A DNA stretch of 64,000 bases from contig NZ_CP022253.1 in the NCBI RefSeq assembly GCF_003119195.2, positions 1,320,001-1,384,000 on the forward strand, written 5' to 3'. Positions 50,569-58,964 of this stretch are shown here, piece by piece (the first letter of the stretch is position 1; each line of letters starts with the position of its first letter). A model generated the notes under the pieces. The model did no database searches. It was given only the letters and a program-made list of their open reading frames with translations, and was not told where the DNA came from. A program made the position numbers and the translations under genes. The stretch comes from Azospirillum baldaniorum. GTDB taxonomy: Bacteria > Pseudomonadota > Alphaproteobacteria > Azospirillales > Azospirillaceae.

Positions 50569-51174
50569 ATGCTGAGCGTGCACAACCTGTCCACGACCGT
50601 GCTGAAGCCCGCCAGTTTCCAGGTGGAGGCCGGCGAGTGCGTCGCCGTTCAGGGGAAATCCGGATCAGGGAAATCCGTGCTTCTGCGCGCCCTGGCCGAC
50701 CTCGACCCATCGACCGGAGAGGTGCGGCTGAACGGCGATCTTCGGGAGGACATGCCCGCGCCGCTCTGGCGCCGCCGGGTGACCTACGTCGCCGCCGAGT
50801 CGGGCTGGTGGGAGGATCGGGTTGGCGCCCACTTCGCCCAGCCGGACCGCGCCGCCGCGCTCGCCGGGGCGCTGGGCCTGCCGGGGGAGGTGATGGACTG
50901 GCCGGTGGTCCGCCTGTCCACGGGGGAGCGGCAGCGGCTGGCGCTGGTCCGCGCGCTGGTCCAGAGGCCGGAGGTGCTTCTGCTCGACGAGCCGACCGGC
51001 CCGCTGGACGCCGAGGCGACGGAGCGGGTGGAGGCTTTGCTGCGCGCTGAACTGGTCCGCGGGGCCAGGGTGCTGATCGTCACCCACGCGCCGGAGCAGG
51101 CCGTCCGCCTGGCCCGGCGGCATCTGCACGTGGCAGATGGAGTGGTGGCGGACGGCGTGGTGACGGAGGGGTAG
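50569..51174 (+). CDS. fetA: ABC transporter ATP-binding protein, FetA-like
   Basis: A 201-residue ATPase: Walker A GKSGSGKS (29-36), signature LSTGERQRLALVRAL and Walker B VLLLDEPTGPLD followed by the H-loop VTHAPEQ. The small size and the following permease of the FetB type identify the FetAB (YbbLM) iron exporter, which in E. coli protects against oxidative stress by exporting iron. The start ATG at 50569 follows a short AT-richer leader. The permease starts four bases after the stop. Confidence 0.88.
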   Translation: MLSVHNLSTTVLKPASFQVEAGECVAVQGKSGSGKSVLLRALADLDPSTGEVRLNGDLREDMPAPLWRRRVTYVAAESGWWEDRVGAHFAQPDRAAALAGALGLPGEVMDWPVVRLSTGERQRLALVRALVQRPEVLLLDEPTGPLDAEATERVEALLRAELVRGARVLIVTHAPEQAVRLARRHLHVADGVVADGVVTEG

Positions 51175-51178
51175 GGCG

Positions 51179-51982
51179 ATGCTGGTGACCCTGCATTACA
51201 CCGACCTCGCCGTGGCGGCGCTGCTCCTGCTGGTCAACGGCGGCCTGTCCATGGCGCTGGATCTGGGGCTGGCGCGGCCGCTGCTGGTGGCGGCGCTGCG
51301 GATGGTGGTCCAACTGTCCTTGGTCGGGCTGGTGCTGACCCGGCTGTTCGCCCTGGAGTCGCCCTGGTTGACCCTGGTGGCGGCGCTGGTCATGCTGCTG
51401 TTCGCCGGCCAGGAGACGATGGCCCGGCAGGAGCGGCGGCTGACCAGCTGGTGGTCCTACGGCATCGGCACCGGGGCGATGGGGACCGCGGCGGGGATCG
51501 TCCTGCTGCTCGGCCTGTCCACCGCGGTGCGGCCCGATCCATGGTGGGACGCGCGCTACGCCATTCCGATGCTGGGCATGGTGCTGGGCAACGCGATGAG
51601 CGGGGTCGGGCTGGCCCTCCACACGCTGACCGCGACGGCGGCGCGGGAGCGGGCGGCCATCGAGGCGCAACTCGCGCTCGGCCAGACCCGCTGGACGGCC
51701 CTGCGGCCCATCCTGCGCCACGCGCTGCGCACGGCGCTGATGCCGACGATCAACAGCATGGCGGCCATGGGGGTGGTGGCTTTGCCCGGCATGATGACCG
51801 GCCAGATTCTCTCCGGCGTCGATCCGGGGGAGGCGGTGAAGTACCAGATCCTCATCATGTTCCTGATCTCCGGCGCGACCGGGCTGGGCGTGCTGGCGGC
51901 CTCGCTGGCGACGGTGCGGCGGCTCAGCGACCGGAGGCACCGGCTGCGGCTCGACCGGCTGGTGCGGCGGAAGCAAGCGTAA
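51179..51982 (+). CDS. fetB: ABC transporter permease, FetB-like
   Basis: A 267-residue integral membrane protein of the UPF0014/FetB family. About six to seven hydrophobic segments, with the conserved GMVLGNAMSGVGLALHTLT (in part), LGQTRWTALRPILRHALRTAL and LPGMMTGQILSGVDPGEAVKYQI (in part) blocks. It forms the membrane part of the exporter with the adjacent ATPase. Immediately downstream on the same strand is a small conserved-looking gene. Confidence 0.88.
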   Translation: MLVTLHYTDLAVAALLLLVNGGLSMALDLGLARPLLVAALRMVVQLSLVGLVLTRLFALESPWLTLVAALVMLLFAGQETMARQERRLTSWWSYGIGTGAMGTAAGIVLLLGLSTAVRPDPWWDARYAIPMLGMVLGNAMSGVGLALHTLTATAARERAAIEAQLALGQTRWTALRPILRHALRTALMPTINSMAAMGVVALPGMMTGQILSGVDPGEAVKYQILIMFLISGATGLGVLAASLATVRRLSDRRHRLRLDRLVRRKQA

Positions 51983-52050
51983 GGAACCCGGACGGGACCG
52001 CCGCCGTTGAACACCGATGGTGTTCACCAACGACGGTGGGGGAGCGGGTC

Positions 52051-52263
52051 ATGGCGCACATCGTGGAAATCCGGAACGGCGCGATCATCGGCAACGACGA
52101 GGCCACCGACGAGTATCTGCCCGTCGGAACCCACATCGCCCAGGCCGATGGTTTCTATGTGAGCTTTGGCATGGATGTGGAGGGCCCCTACGCCCGCAAC
52201 GAGGCCGAGGAGCGGCTGAACCACCTGAAGCGCGCCACCCAGGCGGATTTGGAGCGTCCGTAA
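52051..52263 (+). CDS. Small soluble protein of 70 residues, unknown function
   Basis: A 70-residue protein from ATG 52051, preceded by the strong ribosome site GGGGGAGCGGG. It has no signal peptide or membrane segment, and includes HIVEIRNGAIIGNDEATDEY and SFGMDVEGPYARNEAEERLN. Codon use and the ribosome site support a real gene. It lies 68 bases after fetB and may be read from the same transcript. No family recognised. Confidence 0.65.
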   Translation: MAHIVEIRNGAIIGNDEATDEYLPVGTHIAQADGFYVSFGMDVEGPYARNEAEERLNHLKRATQADLERP

Positions 52264-52275
52264 TAAGGCAGCGTC

Positions 52276-52379
52276 TTGCCCCCACCCCGGCCCTCCCCCG
52301 CTTCGCAGGGGAGGGTGCCTTCTGCGAAGCGGTACCGGTCCCCTCGCCTGCGTCAGCGGGGGAGGTAGGGTGGGGGCAA
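52276..52379. repeat. Intergenic inverted-repeat element, family A copy 3
   Basis: Arms TTGCCCCCACCC and GGGTGGGGGCAA are the same as in copy 1 (31616-31706), with CCCGGCCCTCCCCCGCTTCG next to the left arm. It sits 12 bases after the small gene and just before the stop of the opposite-strand kinase gene. Confidence 0.85.
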
Positions 52380-52386
52380 AACGCCG

Positions 52387-54933
52387 CTACGTCGCCTCCG
52401 TCTCCACGTCGCGGTGCTCCAGGCTGGCGCGCACGGTGCGGCGCAGGTCGTCGGGCTGGATGGGCTTGTGCAGCAGGGCGCATTGCGCGCCGGCGGCCTC
52501 GCGCAGCCGGTCCGACGAGGTGTCGCCGGTCAGCAGCACCCCCGGCAGGTCGGGTCCGAAGCGGCGGCGCAGCGTGTCCATCAGCATCAGACCGGTGTCG
52601 CCGTCCGGCAGGCGGTAATCGGTCAGCACGAGGTCGGGCGCCAGCGTGCCGTCCACCAATTCCAACGCTTCCGCCACCGAGCCGGCCTCGGTCACGCGGT
52701 AGCCCCAGCCGTCCAGCATCAGGGCCAAGGCCATGCGGATCACCGCATCGTCCTCGACCAGCAGGACGGAGGCGTCGCCGTCCACTTCGCCGCTTCCCGC
52801 GGCGGAGTCGTCCGGCGAGTCGCCGCAGTGCCGCTCGTCGAGAATGGCCCCCTGCGGCAGGGTGACGGCGAAACAGGACCCCTTGCCCGGCGCCGAGGTC
52901 ACCTCGATGGTGCCGCCCAGCATGTGGACGAGGCGCCGCGCGATGCTGAGCCCCATGCCCAGCCCCTCCCGCCGGTCGCGGGCGACGTTGCCGATCTGGT
53001 AGAAGTCCTGGAAGATGCGGTCGATCTGGCTCTCCGGAATGCCGATGCCGGTGTCCCACACCTCGAACCGCAGGGCGCCGCCGCGGCGCCGCGCCCCGAA
53101 CAGCACCCGTCCCTGCCGCGTGTAGCGTATGGCGTTGGTCAGCAGGTTGCGCAGCACCCGCTCCAGCAGGCCGCCGTCGGTGCAGACGCCCAGCCGCACC
53201 GGCACGGTGCGCAGCGTCAGCCCGGAGGAGGCGGCCACCGCCCGGAACTCCCCATGCAGCCGCTCCATGATCGATCCCACCTCCACCGGAGCGGAGTGGG
53301 GGGTGACGAGACCGGCTTCCAGCTTGGAGATGTCCAGCAGGCAGTCGAGCAGCCCGCCCAGCGAGGCCACGGTGTCGCGGAGCTGGGTGGCGATGCGCCG
53401 CGCGTCCTCGGGGATCGGCTCCTTCAGCAGAATCCCGGACAGCAGGGTCAGGGCCTGGGCCGGCTGGCGCAGGTCGTGGCTGGCCGCCGCCATGAAGCGT
53501 TCCTTGGCGTCCAGCGCCACGTTCAGGTCGCGCTCCATCGACTTGATGGCCGAGATGTCGGTGACGCTGGACACCACCGCCTCGGGCTGTCCGTCCGGGC
53601 CCGGCACGGGGTGGCTGGAGACGCGCAGCCAACGGGTGGGGGCCGCCGCCTCGTCGCCCTCGGCGATGCCGACGATCTGTTCGATGACCGGCTTCCCGCT
53701 GTCCACCGCCTTTGCGGCGGGCGGCAGCCCGGTCAATCGGGCGCCGTCGGCGCCGATGAAGCGCCGCCGGGCCGCGCGGCCCGCCCGGTCGCCCGGCTTG
53801 CGGCTTTCGAAGGGGCGGGCAATGGGATCGAGCAGCACGCCCGCCGGGCCGGCCATCAGCCGCTCCGCCATGGCGTTGGCGACCATCACCGTGCCATCGC
53901 CCGAGCGCATCACCAGCCCTTCGGACAGGGACTGGACCAGCGTGCGGTGCCGCCGCTCGCTCTCGGCCAGCGCCTGTTCCGCGGCGCGGCGGGCGGTCAC
54001 GTCGCGGAAGGCCACCACCGCCCCGGTGATCGCCCCGTTCTGGAGGATCGGGGAGACGGTCAGCTCCGCCACGAAATCCTCGCCGCCCTGGCGGCGCAGG
54101 CGTCCGTCGCCCACCTGCCGGACCAGCCCGTCGGCCAGCGACAGCGTCAGGGCGCGCCGCCCCTCCTCCTCGGCGTCGCCGCCGATCAGCGCGGCGAAGG
54201 AACGGCCGACCAGTTCGCTGGCCCCGAAGCCGGTCATCGACTGGGCCGCGGCGTTCACGAAGGTGACGGCGCCGCGCGCGTCCAGGCCGCAGATGCCGTC
54301 GGCCACCGCCTGCAGGATGTGGTGGTAGGCGGCGCGGGTGCGCTCAGCTTCGTCGCGGGCGTCCTGAAGCTCGCTGACCCAGGCGTTGCGCTCCGTCACG
54401 TCGGTGATGGTCAGCAGCACGTCGCCCTTGTCGACGCCGTCCGGCCCGGCCTCCAGTTCGACGACGCGGGCGTCGGTCAGCCCGTCGATGGCGCTGTGGG
54501 CGCCGACGAAGGCGTATTCCTGGCGCGTCCATTGTCCGGAATCGCGCAGCCGGGCCAGCGCCGTGAACAGGCGCCCATGGTCCAGCGACTCCACCATCAG
54601 GGTCAGCGGGCGGCCCTTCAGCCGGCGCAGCGGCAGGCCGAACTGCCGCTCCGCGGCGACGTTGGCCTCGCAGATGATGCCTGCGGCGTTGACGGTGAAG
54701 CAGGCCAGCGGCACCGACTGGAAGAGTTGGAGATACTGGATGCGCGAGGCTTCCAACGCCTGCTGGGCGGTGCGCAACTCCTCGTTCTGGATTTCCAGCT
54801 CGGCCTGATGGACGTACAGCTCGTGCAGAACCTCCTTGAGCGTGGTCGCCGAGACCTCCGCCCCTTCGAAGCCGCCTGAGTTGAGAGCCTGTTCCGCGCG
54901 CTTGCGAAGCCGTTCGTTGCGGAATCCGTTCAC
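52387..54933 (-). CDS. Soluble multi-PAS hybrid histidine kinase with C-terminal receiver
   Basis: An 848-residue protein with no membrane segment. N-terminal helix (HELYVHQAELEIQNEELR), about four PAS domains (residues 75-200, 200-320, 320-440, 440-560 approximately), HisKA with phosphoacceptor in AAASHDLRQPAQAL, HATPase (NLLTNAIRYTRQG, GLGMGLSIARRL), and a C-terminal receiver with VLLVEDDAV and the phosphorylated Asp in LTDYRLPDGD. Its GTG start at 54933 overlaps the stop of the upstream CheB-CheR gene by four bases (GTGA), so the two products are made together. A cytosolic, possibly redox or light-type sensory input is suggested by the PAS array. Confidence 0.9.
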   Translation of the reverse strand: MNGFRNERLRKRAEQALNSGGFEGAEVSATTLKEVLHELYVHQAELEIQNEELRTAQQALEASRIQYLQLFQSVPLACFTVNAAGIICEANVAAERQFGLPLRRLKGRPLTLMVESLDHGRLFTALARLRDSGQWTRQEYAFVGAHSAIDGLTDARVVELEAGPDGVDKGDVLLTITDVTERNAWVSELQDARDEAERTRAAYHHILQAVADGICGLDARGAVTFVNAAAQSMTGFGASELVGRSFAALIGGDAEEEGRRALTLSLADGLVRQVGDGRLRRQGGEDFVAELTVSPILQNGAITGAVVAFRDVTARRAAEQALAESERRHRTLVQSLSEGLVMRSGDGTVMVANAMAERLMAGPAGVLLDPIARPFESRKPGDRAGRAARRRFIGADGARLTGLPPAAKAVDSGKPVIEQIVGIAEGDEAAAPTRWLRVSSHPVPGPDGQPEAVVSSVTDISAIKSMERDLNVALDAKERFMAAASHDLRQPAQALTLLSGILLKEPIPEDARRIATQLRDTVASLGGLLDCLLDISKLEAGLVTPHSAPVEVGSIMERLHGEFRAVAASSGLTLRTVPVRLGVCTDGGLLERVLRNLLTNAIRYTRQGRVLFGARRRGGALRFEVWDTGIGIPESQIDRIFQDFYQIGNVARDRREGLGMGLSIARRLVHMLGGTIEVTSAPGKGSCFAVTLPQGAILDERHCGDSPDDSAAGSGEVDGDASVLLVEDDAVIRMALALMLDGWGYRVTEAGSVAEALELVDGTLAPDLVLTDYRLPDGDTGLMLMDTLRRRFGPDLPGVLLTGDTSSDRLREAAGAQCALLHKPIQPDDLRRTVRASLEHRDVETEAT

Positions 54934-57900
54934 GCCGCGCCTCCGGCCGCCGCGTCCTTGCCGGAGGGGGCTCCAGCTTTTTTCGGGCCGTTCCGCCGTC
55001 CGCTCGCGCGCAGTTCCATACGTTTCCGGTTGGTGATGTCGATGTGGCTGACCACCGCTCCCCCTGACAATCCGGCCAGACGGCAGGCGTGCATCATGAA
55101 CCAGCGCTCCTCCTTGTCGGAATGACAAGGGTATTCGATGGTGAACTGCTCGATGTCGCCGGACAGAATCCGGCGCAGCCCGTCGTTCACGGCACGGGCG
55201 ATGTCTTCGCCTTCGGTTCCTTCCTCGGCGTTGCAGACATCAAGATAATTGGTTCCCGGCCCGCAACGGTCCAGCGCCGGAGCGCCGTTCTTCTGGCCGA
55301 ACATGCGCCAGGCGTGGTTGACCATGGTGATGGCGCCATCGGAATCGATGACCGCCACATGCTCGGGCAGGCTGTCCAGCACCGTCTGGAGACGGTGTTC
55401 CGCGGCCTTGGCGGCGGTGACGTCCACGAAGGTGACGACCACCCCGGCCACCTGGTTCTTCTCGGTCAGGTAGGGAAGGATCCGCGTCTGGATCCAGCGG
55501 TCGCCGCGCACCGGAACGTGGCGTTCCACCGGCTTGTGGTCGTGGAAGACCCGCTCGATGTCCTTGAGGAAATCCGGATAGTCGATGTTGGTGGACAGGT
55601 GCGAGATCGACCGGCCGACGTCGCGCGGGATGATGTTGATGAAGCGCGCCGCCGCCGGAGTGAAGCGCCGGATCACCATGCCGCTGTCCAGGAACACCGT
55701 GCCGATCTCGGTCGAGCGCAGCAGGTTGTCCAGGTCGTTGGTGACTTCCGTCAACTCCTCCACCTTCGCCTGATACTCGGCGTTGACGGAATACAGCTCC
55801 TCGTTGACGGACTGCAGCTCTTCGTTGGTGCTCTGCAATTCTTCGTTGGAGGCGAGAAGCTCCTCGTTGGTCGCCTGCAGTTCCTCGTTGGCGGTTTCCA
55901 GCTCCTCGATGGTGGCCTGGAGGTTCTCGCCGCGGGAAACCAGCTCCTGCTCCAGCCCGCGGATGCGCTCCGCGGTGTCGGTGTCGAAGTCGAAGTCGCT
56001 GTCCGGCAGGGCCAGCGCCGGGGCGCTGGGGTCGAGCACGATCAGAGCGAAGCGCCGGCCCGTCTTGCGCGCGACGAAGGGCTTGACGCGCAGGCTGACG
56101 GCGGGCAACCCCTCGCGGTCCTTCACCGGAATGTTGGACAGGGCGAACTCCTCGCCGGAGCGGAAGGCCCGCGTCAGCGCGGTTCCCACCACCATGGAGA
56201 CCGAGGAGGGCAGCAGCTTCAGCGCGTTCAGCGTGGCCTCGCCCGGTGGCACCTTCAGGATCGCCGACGCCTCGCCGAACACATGCATGATGTTCATCTG
56301 CTCGTTGACCAGCAGGCTGGGCGGCACATAGGCCCGCATCAGGGTCGAGATCGCCTCGTCGATGGCGGCCCCTTCCTCCTGCGCCTGCGACATGGTCTCG
56401 TCGCCATGGCGGTGCACCGGCGCTGCGACGGTGGGGACGAGCAGCCGCGACAGCCGGTGGGTGCCGGTGCGCAGGCTTTGGAACAGCTTGTTCCGGCTGT
56501 CCAGGACGTGGAACTCCGCCGACAGGTCGCCCAGCGTCTCGCTGGTGCCGAGGAACAGGAAGCCGCTTTGCCGCAGCGCGTACTGGAACAGGCTGAGCAC
56601 CTTCCGCTGAAGCGGCGAGTCCATGTAGATCAGCAGGTTCCGGCAGCTCACCAGATCGATCTTGGTGAAGGGCGGATCGCGCATGATGTTGTGCGCGGCG
56701 AAGACCACCATGCGGCGGATGTCGCGCGACACCAGATAATGGTCGCCGCGGGCGATGAAGTAGCGGGTCAGCCGCTCGTTCGACACGTCCTCGGCGATGG
56801 AGCGCGGGTACTCGCCCAGGCTGGCGATCTCGATGCTGTCCTGGTCGATGTCGGTGGCGAAGATCTTGACGTCGAAGGACCGCCCCATCCGTTCCTGCGC
56901 CTCGGCGAACAGGATGGCGATGGAATAGGCCTCCTCGCCGGTCGCGCAGCCGCAGACCCAGACGCGCACCATGTCGGTGGGGCTGCGTTTGGCCAGCAGG
57001 GTGGGGATCACCTTGTCGGCCAGCGAGGCGAAGGCCCCCTCGTCGCGGAAGAACCGGGTGACGCCGATCAGCATCTCCTTGTAGAGGCTGACCGTTTCGG
57101 CGCTGTTGCGGCGGAGCAGGGCGGCGTAGTCACTCATCGAATCGAGGCCGGCGGTGTGCATCCGCCGTTCGATCCGGCGGAGCAGGGTCGCCAGCTTGTA
57201 GTGCGAGAAATCCACCCCGGTGACGGAACGGATGGCCGCCACGATCTGCGCCAACGGGTCGTTGTCGCGGTCCTGCGGCTTGGCCGGGACGGGCAGGTTG
57301 CGGGACAGCACCCGGCCGGCGTGTTCGATCAGGCAGCCCGGCAGCTTGTCCGGCGTCTTCACGGCGTCGACCTGCCCGGTGGCGATCGCGCTGCGCGGCA
57401 TGCCGTCGAACTGCGCCGATTCGGGGTCCTGGGCGGCGGCGAAGCCGCCCGCCGATTTGATCGCCAGCAGGCCGCGCGTTCCGTCCGATCCGGTGCCGGA
57501 CAGCACCACCCCCAGCGCCCGCGGCCCCTGGTCCCTGGCGAGAGCGGTGAAGAAGATGTCGATGGGCAGGCTCATGCCGCCGGTGGTGTCCTTGGCGGTC
57601 AGGATCAGCCGCCCGTCCTCGATCGACAGATGCTTGGCGGGGGGCAGCAGATAGACGGTGTTGCGCTCCACCGCCATGCCGTCCGCGGCTTGCACCACCG
57701 ACATGGCGGTGTGCTTGGCCAGCAGATCGACCATCAGGCTCTTGTGGACCGGCGAGAGATGCTGGACCACCACATAGGCGAGGTCGCTTTCCCCCGGCAC
57801 ATTGTCGAAGAAGCGCTGGAGCGCTTCCAACCCGCCGGCGGAGGCGCCGATGCCGACGATGCAGCAAACCCGATCCTGGCCTTCCGGATAGGGACCATAG

Positions 57901-57977
57901 ACGGAAACCGTGTCCGCGCCCTCATCGGGTGACGTGGGCGCGTCGGCGATGGTGTGATCGTTGTCTTCTGGTTCCAC
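54930..57977 (-). CDS. CheB-CheR-PAS fusion protein
   Basis: A 1015-residue fusion from GTG 57977. CheB methylesterase domain (about 38-225): catalytic S46 (GASAGG), H73 (VQHLSP) and D165 (GTGSDG). There is no receiver domain in front. CheR methyltransferase domain (about 240-500) has the SAM loop [21 protein letters not shown] long coiled coil with [11 protein letters not shown] heptads (about 670-740) and two PAS domains follow, then a basic C-terminus. It ends overlapping the start of the hybrid kinase gene. Fusions of this type are found in non-chemotaxis signalling, so chemotaxis is not implied. Confidence 0.93.
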   Translation of the reverse strand: MEPEDNDHTIADAPTSPDEGADTVSVYGPYPEGQDRVCCIVGIGASAGGLEALQRFFDNVPGESDLAYVVVQHLSPVHKSLMVDLLAKHTAMSVVQAADGMAVERNTVYLLPPAKHLSIEDGRLILTAKDTTGGMSLPIDIFFTALARDQGPRALGVVLSGTGSDGTRGLLAIKSAGGFAAAQDPESAQFDGMPRSAIATGQVDAVKTPDKLPGCLIEHAGRVLSRNLPVPAKPQDRDNDPLAQIVAAIRSVTGVDFSHYKLATLLRRIERRMHTAGLDSMSDYAALLRRNSAETVSLYKEMLIGVTRFFRDEGAFASLADKVIPTLLAKRSPTDMVRVWVCGCATGEEAYSIAILFAEAQERMGRSFDVKIFATDIDQDSIEIASLGEYPRSIAEDVSNERLTRYFIARGDHYLVSRDIRRMVVFAAHNIMRDPPFTKIDLVSCRNLLIYMDSPLQRKVLSLFQYALRQSGFLFLGTSETLGDLSAEFHVLDSRNKLFQSLRTGTHRLSRLLVPTVAAPVHRHGDETMSQAQEEGAAIDEAISTLMRAYVPPSLLVNEQMNIMHVFGEASAILKVPPGEATLNALKLLPSSVSMVVGTALTRAFRSGEEFALSNIPVKDREGLPAVSLRVKPFVARKTGRRFALIVLDPSAPALALPDSDFDFDTDTAERIRGLEQELVSRGENLQATIEELETANEELQATNEELLASNEELQSTNEELQSVNEELYSVNAEYQAKVEELTEVTNDLDNLLRSTEIGTVFLDSGMVIRRFTPAAARFINIIPRDVGRSISHLSTNIDYPDFLKDIERVFHDHKPVERHVPVRGDRWIQTRILPYLTEKNQVAGVVVTFVDVTAAKAAEHRLQTVLDSLPEHVAVIDSDGAITMVNHAWRMFGQKNGAPALDRCGPGTNYLDVCNAEEGTEGEDIARAVNDGLRRILSGDIEQFTIEYPCHSDKEERWFMMHACRLAGLSGGAVVSHIDITNRKRMELRASGRRNGPKKAGAPSGKDAAAGGAA

Positions 57978-58620
57978 GGAGCACTTCAGGTCTGCGGGAG
58001 TAAAGGACGGCCTACTGAATTATCTGCCGTCTGACCGTGACATTCAAACCCTCCCTCGCGCGGTGTCTTTCCTTTTCCGTGCGCACCGGCGGTTTTGAAA
58101 CGGCGAAGGGTTAAGCGGCTATATAGGAAGCGTTCATGCCAGTCAATCCGGACAATCCGCCCCTTGAGGAGCCGCATCGCGCCGGCATTCGAAAGATCAG
58201 GCGTGGGGCGGGGTGTGTTCTGTCCTTGACGTTGCGCATATGACCAATGGATTTATGGCAATGTGTTTAATGATCTTCGATTTCAGCTTCGGCAGAGCGC
58301 TGAATCGAGACTTTCGAATGTGCGGTAATTTTCCATATCCATTTCCTTTCAACGCCCTGAGAGCGATTGCGTGAATTCGTTGTGTTCTGGTGTCTCATTC
58401 CTTTTTGCGATCGCCGGCTTCATGGCGGGGTTGAAAGATAAAAATCGATGGGATTTGCCACCAGCGCACAGCTTACCCAGAAGGTATGATGTGATACGGG
58501 CACAACACTGTGCAGGATCTGTTGCCTCGTTCGCTTATGTCGCTTTACGCGATTGGCGCTTTGCGCAATCTTTAATCCGTAGCCACTAATCATGAGAAAC
58601 GTAGGAAAGGAGTGCGCCAG
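57978..58620. other. AT-richer intergenic region upstream of the CheB-CheR gene
   Basis: This 643-base gap has visibly lower GC content than the rest of the window (for example, 58240-58450). It holds the promoter of the minus-strand CheB-CheR operon and the ribosome site for the small plus-strand gene. A TTGACG at 58228-58233 is a possible -35. A 72-codon frame at 58371-58589 starts with GTG and lacks a ribosome site, so I do not call it. An sRNA is possible but unproven. Confidence 0.6.
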
Positions 58621-58866
58621 ATGGAGCGCGAGGACGAATGTGCTCTCGACCGATATATCGCGGCGATTCCGCTTAATCTGAGAGTAGTGGCCAGGGCTGC
58701 TTACGAGGAGCTGTCGAACAATCCCTTCCTGCCGGTCTTTTCCAAGGACGAAATCGCGCGGTTGGTCTGCTCGCCAGGATTTCAGAGTTACTTGGAAAGT
58801 GAGAACCGGACCAGCGCCGGTTCGCTGATGATGCTCTGTTCGGCGGGGTTTGCGACGCGTCATTGA
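58621..58866 (+). CDS. Small hypothetical protein in an AT-richer region
   Basis: An 81-residue protein from ATG 58621 (GTG 58612 in frame is the alternative), preceded by AGGAAAGGAG at good spacing. It is soluble and helical: CALDRYIAAIPLNLRVVARA and SKDEIARLVCSPGFQSYLES. No signal peptide, no family recognised. A terminator-like hairpin 55 bases after the stop supports that it is transcribed. It stands between the CheB-CheR operon promoter and sppA. Composition differs from the neighbours, so acquired or regulatory origin is possible. Confidence 0.6.
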   Translation: MEREDECALDRYIAAIPLNLRVVARAAYEELSNNPFLPVFSKDEIARLVCSPGFQSYLESENRTSAGSLMMLCSAGFATRH

Positions 58867-58920
58867 CGATGCACTTGTGACGAGGCGCAGTTGTCACAAC
58901 GCGACGCAGCCACTCTTCTG

Positions 58921-58954
58921 CAGGCCGGCGGTTGTCCCGCCGGCCTGAATTTTG
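58921..58954 (+). terminator. Terminator-like hairpin after the small gene
   Basis: An 11-base perfect stem (CAGGCCGGCGG/CCGCCGGCCTG) with loop TTGTC is followed by AATTTTG on the plus strand. On the minus strand no T tract follows, so it would serve the 58621 gene rather than sppA. Confidence 0.6.
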
Positions 58955-58964
58955 TCCGAACGTT

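Noticed and set aside
58371..58589. 72-codon frame in the AT-richer intergenic region
   Set aside because: GTG start without ribosome site, no coding signature, and no recognisable features. Left as intergenic.
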